Assembly: GCA_007130745.1 (NCBI GenBank)
Contig: SLRW01000040.1
Location: forward strand, 1 to 10,831
Length of the DNA stretch: 10,831 nucleotides
From: Gammaproteobacteria bacterium
GTDB lineage: Bacteria; Pseudomonadota; Gammaproteobacteria; UBA5335; SLRW01
Direction of reading: 5' to 3'
Shown here: positions 1-7,835 of the stretch, piece by piece
How positions within the stretch are numbered: position 1 is the first letter of the stretch
Layout of the letters: each line of letters starts with the position of its first letter
Notes under the pieces: generated by a model
The model's database searches: none
Told to the model about the DNA's origin: nothing
Seen by the model: the letters and a program-made list of their open reading frames with translations, nothing else
Program-made: the position numbers and the translations under genes

Positions 1-677
1 ACCTCCATGGCATCGCCGCCGGCCTCGGTGAAAGCGCTGAGCATACGCCGGCGCCAGGCACCGCTCATACCATAGGCCAGCGGGTGGGCCAGCACCGCCT
101 GGCCGCCTGCGGCATGAATCCAGTCAATGGCTGTTTGCAGTTCGGCCCAGACGACGCCGACATAGCCTGGGCGCCCCGGTTTCAAAAAGCGTTTAAAGGC
201 CTGTTGCGGCTTGCTGCACAGACCGTCGTCCACCAGCAGGCGGGCATAGTGCGCGCGGGTGATCTGGCCCCCGTCCGCAAGTTCCCGAGCGCGGGCAGTG
301 GCGTCAGAAAGGCCCCTGGCTTCGAGCTGTTCGCCCATGGCATCAGCCCGCCGGGCGCGCAGTGCCTGCAGCCCCGCCAGGCCGCCGGCAAGGTCCCGCT
401 GCGCCGGGTCCACGTCCAGACCAACAATATGCAGCGTGCGTTTTTCCCAGCTCACCGAGATTTCCACACCGGAAACCAACCGGATGCCACGCCGGCGTGC
501 TTGTCGGGAGGCTTCATCCAGACCCGCCAGCGTGTCATGATCGGTCAGGGCCAGCAGTTCAACCCCGTTGTCTGCCGCGGCATCTACCAGCGCGGCGGGC
601 GGCAGGCGGCCGTCGGAAGCTGTCGAATGGGTGTGCAGGTCAATACTGCCGGGGGACCAGGTGATCTGCGTTGTCAT
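1..677 (-). CDS. rnm: PHP-domain RNase AM / 3',5'-nucleoside bisphosphate phosphatase (YciV/TrpH family), C-terminus outside window
   Basis: This is a cytoplasmic metal-dependent phosphoesterase of the PHP superfamily. Relatives include E. coli RNase AM (YciV), which trims rRNA 5' ends, and enzymes that hydrolyse pAp-like nucleoside 3',5'-bisphosphates. Reading the minus strand from ATG at 677 gives 225 codons with no stop before the left edge. The PHP metal ligands are visible in order: DLHTHS (His15, His17) followed by Asp22, LTDHDT (Asp46, His47), GVEIS (Glu72), LHIVG (His83) and LAHPL (His198). The residues from 190 on match the conserved AGGxAVLAHP...GGDAMEV segment of the family. Full-length members are about 280-290 residues, so roughly 60 are missing. 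The start is fixed by an in-frame TAG at 687-689 just upstream. There is no clear Shine-Dalgarno sequence. The gene is divergent from recC. The family is confident, but the in vivo substrate (rRNA 5' ends or pAp) cannot be told from sequence. Confidence 0.93.
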   Translation of the reverse strand, partial: MTTQITWSPGSIDLHTHSTASDGRLPPAALVDAAADNGVELLALTDHDTLAGLDEASRQARRRGIRLVSGVEISVSWEKRTLHIVGLDVDPAQRDLAGGLAGLQALRARRADAMGEQLEARGLSDATARARELADGGQITRAHYARLLVDDGLCSKPQQAFKRFLKPGRPGYVGVVWAELQTAIDWIHAAGGQAVLAHPLAYGMSGAWRRRMLSAFTEAGGDAME

Positions 678-813
678 GGCGGCAGTCTAGCAGGCTGTTG
701 CATCCAGGTCCGACAGGCTGCCGGCATCGAAGCGGGGGTTCATGGGCAACAGCAGCTGACGTGAACCCGGTATTAAATACCAGGGCATTACCCGGACGCG
801 GAGTCAGGCGCCA
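678..813. other. Divergent intergenic region between rnm and recC
   Basis: These 136 bases separate the start codons of two divergent genes and must hold any local promoters for both. No well-spaced TTGACA/TATAAT pair is visible on the plus strand. The only AT-rich stretch is TATTAAAT at 771-778, which could be a -10 for recC, but nothing like a -35 lies 16-18 bases upstream of it. On the minus strand an extended -10-like TGCTAGACT ends six bases before the rnm ATG, with a poor -35. The region also contains an imperfect direct repeat at 691-728. I see no terminator hairpin and no small ORF with support. Confidence 0.6.
691..728. repeat. Imperfect direct repeat in rnm/recC intergenic region
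   Basis: CAGGCTGTTGCATC (691-704) recurs as CAGGCTGCCGGCATC (714-728). The two copies share CAGGCTG and GCATC and are offset by 23 bases, close to two helical turns. They lie in the only noncoding DNA between two divergent starts, so an operator is possible. Two short copies in GC-rich DNA could also arise by chance. No known regulator motif is recognised. Confidence 0.35.
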
Positions 814-3800
814 GTGTTTTATCTCTTCCATCACCACGACATGCAGCGCCTGGCTGAACTGCTGGCCGAGTTGCGCGCGCGAAACACTGCCGTTTCTCCG
901 CTCAAACCCGATACCATTGTGGTGCCCAACCATGGACTGGCGCGCTGGTTACGGATGCAACTGGCGGAAAGCGAGGGGGTCGCGGCCAATCTGCAGATGC
1001 CGCTGCCGGCGCGTTTTTTCTGGCAGCTGATGGCGCACAGTCTTGATGAAGACAGGGCTGCCGACAGTTCCGCCTACGTGCGCGAGCACCTGGTGTGGCA
1101 TTTATATGCCCTGCTTCCGGAAATGGCGCCTGATATCCCCGCTGTAGCACAATATCTGGACGGTGAAGCGGCCGAACTGCGCCGTTTGCAGCTGGCCGAG
1201 CGTCTGGCGGATGTGTTTGACCAGTATCTGATCTATCGGCGTGAGATGTTGCTGGCCTGGGAGGACGGTGAAATTGCCCCGGCCGCCCCCGAAAATTGGC
1301 AGGCCATGGTCTGGCGGGTGCTGGTAGACAGGCTTGGTCCCCGCCACCGGGCGCGTTTACTGGGAGAGTTTATCGCGCGTATCGAGCGGGATGAGCCGCT
1401 GAACCGGGCGCGCTGGCCGCAGCACTTGTATTGTTTCGGCCTGGGCAATTTGCCGCCGGACTACCTGCGTCTGCTTTACGCTCTGGGCAAGGCGAGGGAT
1501 GTGTTTTTCCTGCTGCAAAACCCCAGCCGGGAGTACTGGGGCGAAATTGTCGCGCGCCCGATCAGCTTGCGGTTGCCCGTCGGGCAGGACTTGCCCCCGG
1601 CCGAGGCGGCACTGGAACAAAGCCACCCCCTGCTGGCCAGCCTCGGCCGCGCCGGGCGGGATTTTCTTCGTTTGCTCTACAGCGAGGAGTTGAGCGCCAT
1701 TCACGAACCCGAGCTGGGCGAGGCGATGGCCTATGAGCCCTCGGGAGAGCAAACACTGTTGGGGCGCATCCAGTCCGGGCTGATTCGCATGCAGGTGGAT
1801 TCAGATCCGCCGCCGCGCGCAGAAGACGATGTTTCCCTGCAGGTGCATGCCTGTCATGGACCGCTGCGGGAAGTCCAGGTGCTGCATGATCAGTTGCTGG
1901 ATTTACTGGCCGGGGACGCTTCCCTGCAACCACGCGATATTCTGGTGATGATGCCCCGGGTGGGCGACTATGCGCCGGCGATTCATGCCGTTTTCGGTGC
2001 CGCCCGGGACCCCGCCCGTATCCCCTTCAATGTCTCCGATCGGCCGCGCCTGGGCAGTCATCCGGTCACGCTGACGGTGCGGCAGTTGCTGGAGTTGCCC
2101 CTGTCGCGCTGGAAGGCAAGCGAAATCATGGCGCTGGCCGGCGTCCCCGCGGTGATGCGCCGTTATGGGCTGGATGAAAGTGACCTGGATAACCTGCGTC
2201 ACTGGGTCAGTGAGGCCGGCGTTCGCTGGGGGCTGGATGCTCGTACCCGGGTGGAGTCCGGGGCGGGGGATTGGCACCAGAACAGCTGGCAATTTGGTCT
2301 GGACCGGTTACTGGTCGGGGTGGCGCAGGCCGACGGCGATACGCTGGTTGACGGGGTGGCGCCGTGGACGGAATTGGAAGGCGGCGGCACGGCAGCGCTG
2401 GGCCGCCTCTGGTTGTTGCTGGAGCGCTTGCGTCGCTGGCGCGACCTGATGTCCGAACCGGCCACGGCCGGTCAGTGGCAGGAGCGGCTGAATCGTATGC
2501 TGGCTGAACTGTTCGCGCCGGACCCGGAAGATCGCGATGAACAGGCGGCGCTGGCCAGTGTCAGCGAGGCTGTTGCGGTACTGGGCACGGCGGCGGACTG
2601 CATTAATGAGCAGCCTCTATCCTGGGAGGCCGTGCGCGAAGTACTGCTGCGTGAGCTGGAAGACAGCGGCGAGCGCCAGCCCTTCCTTGCCGGCGGCGTC
2701 AGTTTCTGTGGTTTGGTGCCCCTGCGGGCGGTGCCGTTCCGCGTGGTCTGTATTCTGGGTCTGAACGACGGCGATTTCCCCCGCCAGCCGCGTCAGCGCA
2801 GTTTTAATCTGATTCACCGGCAGCCCCGACCGGGTGATGCCAGTGTCAGGGATGATGATCGCCACCTGTTTCTGCAGGCGCTGATGGCTGCCCGGGATGT
2901 GTTTTATCTCAGTTACACCGGTCAGGATGTGCGTGGCGGTGAGGAGCTTGCACCTTCCCCGGTGGTGTCTGAATTGCTTGATTTCATCCGGCGCGACCAT
3001 TTGCCTCGGGTTGAGCAGGCACCGCCGGCGCGGGAAGCGCTCATCACAAAACAACCCATGCAACCCTTTAGTCCGCGCTATTTTCCGGAAGATCGAAGCA
3101 GTTCGAGGATTTTTACCTTCAATGGCGCATGGTTTGCTGCCAGTGAGGCCATGGGCAGTGAACGCGCAGAGGCCCGCCCGCTGGTAGATGACAGCCGCGC
3201 GCCCGCTCCCCGGCAAAACGAACTGGCGCTGACAGAGCTGCAGCGTTTCCTGGCGCATCCGGCGCGGCATTTTCTGGGTGAAATCCTGCAACTGGCGCTG
3301 GATCCTGCCCAGGCCCGGCTGGAAGACGAAGAACCCCGGGCGCTGGATTTTTTCACTGCGGCGAAGCTGCGCCGGGAATTGCTGGCCCGGGCACAGAGCG
3401 AAGACGCTATCCCGGCCACCCCGCCCGCGTATATCAAGGCCCGGGGGATTCTGCCGCCGCCGCCACTTGACCAGACTCCCTGGCAGGAACAGACGGAACA
3501 GGTGCGCCGCCTGCAGCCGGTCCGCGCGCTCTGGTATGACGATGAAATGCCCGGGCCACGGGATGTGGATCTGCTTCTGCCCTGTGGATTGCGTTTGATG
3601 GGCCGTATTGCGGATGTTTATGTGGACGGGTTGCGGCGGTTGCAGCCCGGCAAAATCGGGCCGCAATATCGCCTGCAACACTGGGTGGATTATCTGGCCT
3701 TGCGCGCCGGCGGCACTGACGGGGTGTTGCGCTGTTGCGGGCTGGAGCAGGGCGAGCCGGTGTTCTTCGAGGCCGAACTGACAGCGGCGGCGGCACGGGA

Positions 3801-4155
3801 CTATCTCAATACCCTGGCCGAGCTGTGGCTGGAGGGCCAGCAGCGGCCCCTGTGCTTTCTGCCGCGATTGGCAGGCGAGTTCATGCAGCATCAACACGCG
3901 GCCTGGACCAGCAAACCCAAATCGGCCCGGGAAGCGCTGGAGGCCCGTAATGGCTACCTGGCCAACAGCTATCGTCCGGCCTGGGAAATGCACGATCCCT
4001 GGTTCCGGCGGCTGGTTCGGCCACCGGACTATCTGGGCCAGTCTCCCGGGGACAGTGATTTCTGTGATCTGGCGCAAAAGATCTGCGGCCCGCTGGTGGC
4101 GCACCTGCAGCCCGTGTCCGACCCGCTGGCCGCGGCCGAAGAGGACAGCGAATGA
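814..4155 (+). CDS. recC: RecBCD enzyme subunit RecC (exodeoxyribonuclease V gamma chain)
   Basis: RecC is the scaffold of the RecBCD helicase-nuclease. It splits the DNA strands, feeds them to RecB and RecD, and reads Chi in the 3' strand. The 1113-residue product is close to E. coli RecC (1122). N-terminal residues 36-50 (VPNHGLARWL) match the family pattern of a degenerate helicase domain lacking a working Walker A. The conserved central block is clear, with LGLNDGDFPRQ near 648-658, DDDRHLFLQAL from 680, then FYLSYTGQD. The C-terminal inactive nuclease-like domain begins near LALTELQRFLAHPARHFL (804-821). The start is GTG at 814. An in-frame TGA lies at 757-759 with no ATG, GTG or TTG between, and a modest GGAG (800-803) sits 10 bases upstream. 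It is the first gene of recC-recB-recD, and its TGA overlaps the recB ATG. GTG plus a weak ribosome site suggests low expression. Chi specificity cannot be read reliably by eye. Confidence 0.96.
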   Translation: MFYLFHHHDMQRLAELLAELRARNTAVSPLKPDTIVVPNHGLARWLRMQLAESEGVAANLQMPLPARFFWQLMAHSLDEDRAADSSAYVREHLVWHLYALLPEMAPDIPAVAQYLDGEAAELRRLQLAERLADVFDQYLIYRREMLLAWEDGEIAPAAPENWQAMVWRVLVDRLGPRHRARLLGEFIARIERDEPLNRARWPQHLYCFGLGNLPPDYLRLLYALGKARDVFFLLQNPSREYWGEIVARPISLRLPVGQDLPPAEAALEQSHPLLASLGRAGRDFLRLLYSEELSAIHEPELGEAMAYEPSGEQTLLGRIQSGLIRMQVDSDPPPRAEDDVSLQVHACHGPLREVQVLHDQLLDLLAGDASLQPRDILVMMPRVGDYAPAIHAVFGAARDPARIPFNVSDRPRLGSHPVTLTVRQLLELPLSRWKASEIMALAGVPAVMRRYGLDESDLDNLRHWVSEAGVRWGLDARTRVESGAGDWHQNSWQFGLDRLLVGVAQADGDTLVDGVAPWTELEGGGTAALGRLWLLLERLRRWRDLMSEPATAGQWQERLNRMLAELFAPDPEDRDEQAALASVSEAVAVLGTAADCINEQPLSWEAVREVLLRELEDSGERQPFLAGGVSFCGLVPLRAVPFRVVCILGLNDGDFPRQPRQRSFNLIHRQPRPGDASVRDDDRHLFLQALMAARDVFYLSYTGQDVRGGEELAPSPVVSELLDFIRRDHLPRVEQAPPAREALITKQPMQPFSPRYFPEDRSSSRIFTFNGAWFAASEAMGSERAEARPLVDDSRAPAPRQNELALTELQRFLAHPARHFLGEILQLALDPAQARLEDEEPRALDFFTAAKLRRELLARAQSEDAIPATPPAYIKARGILPPPPLDQTPWQEQTEQVRRLQPVRALWYDDEMPGPRDVDLLLPCGLRLMGRIADVYVDGLRRLQPGKIGPQYRLQHWVDYLALRAGGTDGVLRCCGLEQGEPVFFEAELTAAAARDYLNTLAELWLEGQQRPLCFLPRLAGEFMQHQHAAWTSKPKSAREALEARNGYLANSYRPAWEMHDPWFRRLVRPPDYLGQSPGDSDFCDLAQKICGPLVAHLQPVSDPLAAAEEDSE

Positions 4156-7100
4156 GTCGTCCGCAGCCCTTTGATCCGCTCACCCTGCCCCTGCAGGGAA
4201 TGCAACTGGTGGAGGCCAGTGCCGGGACCGGCAAGACTTTCAGCCTGGCCGCCCTGTATTTGCGGCTGGTGGTGGAACAGGGCGCCGAAATCCGTGATGT
4301 GCTGGTGATGACCTTTACCCGTGCCGCTACCCGGGAGTTACGCGAGCGTATTCGCCTGCGCCTGGCGCGTGCGGCAGGGCTGGCGGCAGAGCCTGCAGGC
4401 GCTGAAGACAACGCGGAAGATCGTTTTGCCCTGGCCTTGCTGGAACAGGCCATGGCTCGGGGAGAATCCAGCCAGCAGCTCGTGCGCCGACTGCGCGAGG
4501 CCGCCATCCGGATGGATGAGGCGGTCATCAGCACCATTCATGCTTTTGCACAGCAGGCGGCCGCCGAGAACGCCTTCGATTCCGGGCTGCCCTTTGATCG
4601 GGGCGAACAGATTGATGACAGGGTGCTGTTGCCGGAGGTGGTTGCCGATTACTGGCGTGGCCAGGCGATTGCCCGGCCACATGCGCGGGCCGTCGCCCTG
4701 ACCCAGCTATGGGCCGATCCGGCGGCGCTGGAAAAGGATCTTCGCCCTGCCCTGCAACAGCCCCATGCCCGGCTTGCGGGGCCGCCGGAGTCGGAGATCA
4801 GCGGCCTGCACCGGCAGGTGCTTGAACTGTGGCAAAGCCAGCGCGGCAAGCTTGAAGAGTGGCTTGAGGAGCTGACGCAACCGGGTGGCTTGCTCAAGGA
4901 CAAGGGCTTGTACCGTTATCTGCAATGGTGCGGCGATGTGTCCACCCTCATGGCTAATCTTGAAGCCGGGCTGCAGGGGACGCCCGCCGGGCATCCGGCG
5001 CTGCCGGGCTGGCTGAGGGATTTCACGGACGAGGCGGGTGCGCGCAAGCATATCCAGGCCCGGGCCGTGAAGGCCGGTCTCTGCCCGCATGAGCTGGAAC
5101 TGGTACAGGCGCTGGCCCGCCTGCAGCCGCTGGGTTATCTGGCGGCCCTGCGCGCGGCGCTGGATTCGGTGCGCGGGACGCTGGCGCAGCGCAAGCACGC
5201 GCGGCGCCAGTACAGTTTTGCCGATATGATCGAGGCTTTGCATGGCGCCATTACCGACGCTGACAACGGGCGCACCCTGGCCGAAGCGCTGCACCGCACC
5301 TGGCCCTGGGCGCTGGTGGACGAATTCCAGGATACCGACCCGCTGCAATATCGCATTCTGCGCGAGATATATTACGGCCGCCGCCGCGGCGCACTGATCA
5401 TGATCGGCGACCCCAAGCAGGCCATTTTCGGCTTTCGTGGTGGCGATGTGTTTGCCTATTTACAGGCGGCGCGTGATGCCGACGGCTGTTACGGGCTGGA
5501 TACGAATTTCCGCTCCACCGAAGGGCTGTTGCAGGCGGTGGAATCCCTGTTCAGCGCCGTTCCCGGAGAATCGGACGGGCCGTTCCTGATCCGGGGGATT
5601 GACTATCACCCGGTCCGGGCAGGACGTGCGTCCGGTGACAAGATCATTGAACAGGGTGGCAAACCCCTGCCTGCCATGACTGCCTGGGTGCTGGAAGCCG
5701 CGGACCTGAACAAAAAGCAGGCTTGCGAGCAGTTGCAAAATGCCACTGTGGCCGAGATCTACAGGCTGCTTGCCGGGGATGATGGGGCCAAGTTGCTCAG
5801 CCGCGACAAGGGCGCGCGGCGGTTAAGACCGGCGGATATCGCCGTGCTGGTCAATACCAACGACGAGGCGACCGAGATGCAGATGGCCCTGGCGCGCCAC
5901 GGGATTGCCGCGGTTTGTCTGCACCAGGCCAGTGTGTTTGCCGGCGAGCAAGCGCAGGATCTGCAGCTGGTGCTGCGGGCGGCGGCCATGCCGGCTGATG
6001 GCGACGCGGTACGGGCGGCGCAGGTAACCGCCCTGGGCGGTTGTCACCAGGGCGAGATGCTGGCTCTGGCCGGAGACGAAGCGGCCTGGCAAGCGGTTAT
6101 CGGAGAGTACCAGTCTGCCCATCAGCGCTGGCGTGATAGCGGCATATTGGCGATGCTGGAGCCGCTGATACAGGCGGCGTCACCCCGCTTGCTGAAGCTG
6201 CGCGACGGCGAGCGGCGGCTGACCAATTTCCTGCAGCTGGCGGAGTTGCTGGCGGAGGCTGAAAGCGAGTGTTTTGGTCTGGAAGCGCTGATCCACTGGC
6301 TGGATGAGCAGATCAGCGAGAGCGGTGACGGCGGAGAGACGGGAGAAAACCGCCAGCTGCGGCTGGAGTCCGATGAGGCCCTGGTGCGGGTGAGTACCGT
6401 CCACCGGGTCAAGGGTCTGCAATATGGTGTGGTCTTTCTGCCTTTTACGCCCTTTCTGGGAGTGCGGCCGGCCGCCGGCCAGCCGCCCCGGGGTTTTCAC
6501 GACGACAAGGGCCGGTCCTGGCTGGATTATGCGGCGGATGCGGTGGATCCGGAAGGCGCCAGAGCCCTGACGGAAGCGTGTGCCGAGAGTCTGCGCCTGT
6601 TATACGTGGCCCTGACCCGGGCCGAACAGGCCTGCTATTTCGCCTGGGGTGCAGTTCCCGGGGCCCAGAATTCTGCGCTGGCCTGGTTGTTGCACGCCCG
6701 TGACGGGGCCGACCCGTCCCGGGTGGCCGATGCGCGAAGTAAATTGCCCGCATGGCTTAATCCTGAAACCATCCGCCAGCGGCTCAATGATTGCGCCGCC
6801 CGGTGCCCGCAGGCGCTGCAAATGACCGCGCCGCCGCCGGCCTTGGCCGCGGCGCAACGCCTGGCGCCGACGCCACCGCCCCGGGGCCGGGCACGGGAGG
6901 ATTTCCCGGCCCGGCGCCCGGCCTGGTCGGTGTTCAGCTTTACCCGGCTGGTGGCCGGCGGCAGCCATGTGCCGCCGACGGCGGGCGCGGATGATGAAGT
7001 CCCCGACAACAGCCTGGATGCGGTCGGTACAGATTCGTTGCCGGCGGCACGGGAAACAGCAGAAGTGCCGCTGGTGCCCCTGCGCGGCGCCGCTTTCGGG

Positions 7101-7835
7101 ACCGCCGTGCATGATGTGCTGGAAACCACCCGCTTGCATACCTGGCCGGCGCCGGGCGAATCCGTACCCGACCCGCTGCGCCAGATTATTGCCCGTACCC
7201 TGAGTGATGCGGGGGTAGCGCTGCCTGAGGGGGGCCGCCAGCGGGCGCAGTTGCTGACAGGCGTGGGCGAGCTGGTCGCGCGCACGTTACACACGCCATT
7301 GCCGGAGATCGGTCCATTGGCGGCGTTGGCGGACGAACAGCAGCTGGCTGAGCTGGAGTTTCATCTGGGTCTGGGCGGGCCTGCCCTGGGTGAGCTGGTG
7401 GATCTGCTGGCCGTCCACGGTTATGCCACGCGCCAGATGCAGGCGAGACGACAGGTTGTACTGCGCGGCCTGATGCACGGCTTCATCGACCTGGTGGTGG
7501 AAGTGGACGGCCGCTACTGGGTGCTGGACTACAAAACCAATGATCTGGGGCGCTTGTGGGCGGATTATGCTCACGCGCCGCTGGCACGTGCGATCAGTGA
7601 GGCCCACTACGATCTGCAGTATCTGATTTATACCGTGGCCCTGCATCGTCACCTGCAGCGACACCTTGGCGGCTACAGCCCCGAACAACACCTGGGTGGC
7701 GTGCAGTATCTGTTTGTGCGCGGCATGAATGGCCGGGATGCCGATAGCGGCATCTATTGGCACTGCCCCGAAGCCGATTTTGTACGGGCCCTGGATGAGT
7801 TGTTCCGGGCCGGGTCCGGGGAGCACCAGACATGA
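4152..7835 (+). CDS. recB: RecBCD enzyme subunit RecB (3'-5' helicase and nuclease, exodeoxyribonuclease V beta chain)
   Basis: RecB is the SF1A 3'-5' motor and the only nuclease of RecBCD. The 1227-residue protein is about 47 longer than E. coli RecB (1180). Helicase motifs appear in order: Walker A ASAGTGKT (Lys28), DEFQDTD (390-396), GDPKQAIFGFRGGD (from 419), NFRST (452-456), STVHRVKGLQY (748-758) and YVALTRA (818-824). A Pro-rich stretch near 894-915 and an acidic segment near 935-978 form the linker to the nuclease domain. They probably account for the extra length. The nuclease ligands are present: His987, Asp1113 in GFIDLV, and Asp1126 and Lys1128 in DYKTN. The Asp-Asp-Lys spacing (13 and 2) equals that of E. 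coli Asp1067, Asp1080 and Lys1082, so the site looks intact. The start ATG overlaps the recC stop as ATGA, with GAGGA at 4141-4145 six bases upstream. No ptrA lies between recC and recB. In the penultimate helicase motif, Arg-Val replaces the usual Lys-Ser. Confidence 0.97.
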   Translation: MSRPQPFDPLTLPLQGMQLVEASAGTGKTFSLAALYLRLVVEQGAEIRDVLVMTFTRAATRELRERIRLRLARAAGLAAEPAGAEDNAEDRFALALLEQAMARGESSQQLVRRLREAAIRMDEAVISTIHAFAQQAAAENAFDSGLPFDRGEQIDDRVLLPEVVADYWRGQAIARPHARAVALTQLWADPAALEKDLRPALQQPHARLAGPPESEISGLHRQVLELWQSQRGKLEEWLEELTQPGGLLKDKGLYRYLQWCGDVSTLMANLEAGLQGTPAGHPALPGWLRDFTDEAGARKHIQARAVKAGLCPHELELVQALARLQPLGYLAALRAALDSVRGTLAQRKHARRQYSFADMIEALHGAITDADNGRTLAEALHRTWPWALVDEFQDTDPLQYRILREIYYGRRRGALIMIGDPKQAIFGFRGGDVFAYLQAARDADGCYGLDTNFRSTEGLLQAVESLFSAVPGESDGPFLIRGIDYHPVRAGRASGDKIIEQGGKPLPAMTAWVLEAADLNKKQACEQLQNATVAEIYRLLAGDDGAKLLSRDKGARRLRPADIAVLVNTNDEATEMQMALARHGIAAVCLHQASVFAGEQAQDLQLVLRAAAMPADGDAVRAAQVTALGGCHQGEMLALAGDEAAWQAVIGEYQSAHQRWRDSGILAMLEPLIQAASPRLLKLRDGERRLTNFLQLAELLAEAESECFGLEALIHWLDEQISESGDGGETGENRQLRLESDEALVRVSTVHRVKGLQYGVVFLPFTPFLGVRPAAGQPPRGFHDDKGRSWLDYAADAVDPEGARALTEACAESLRLLYVALTRAEQACYFAWGAVPGAQNSALAWLLHARDGADPSRVADARSKLPAWLNPETIRQRLNDCAARCPQALQMTAPPPALAAAQRLAPTPPPRGRAREDFPARRPAWSVFSFTRLVAGGSHVPPTAGADDEVPDNSLDAVGTDSLPAARETAEVPLVPLRGAAFGTAVHDVLETTRLHTWPAPGESVPDPLRQIIARTLSDAGVALPEGGRQRAQLLTGVGELVARTLHTPLPEIGPLAALADEQQLAELEFHLGLGGPALGELVDLLAVHGYATRQMQARRQVVLRGLMHGFIDLVVEVDGRYWVLDYKTNDLGRLWADYAHAPLARAISEAHYDLQYLIYTVALHRHLQRHLGGYSPEQHLGGVQYLFVRGMNGRDADSGIYWHCPEADFVRALDELFRAGSGEHQT

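Noticed and set aside
84..764. 226-codon open frame on the plus strand opposite rnm
   Set aside because: The minus strand carries a clear PHP protein with all expected metal ligands. The plus-strand frame has no family features and is a shadow.
2617..4104. 495-codon open frame on the minus strand opposite recC
   Set aside because: It lies entirely within recC, shows no recognisable domain, and has the Gln/Arg/Pro-rich composition typical of antisense frames in GC-rich coding DNA. Stop codons are rare there because of the codon use of the real gene.
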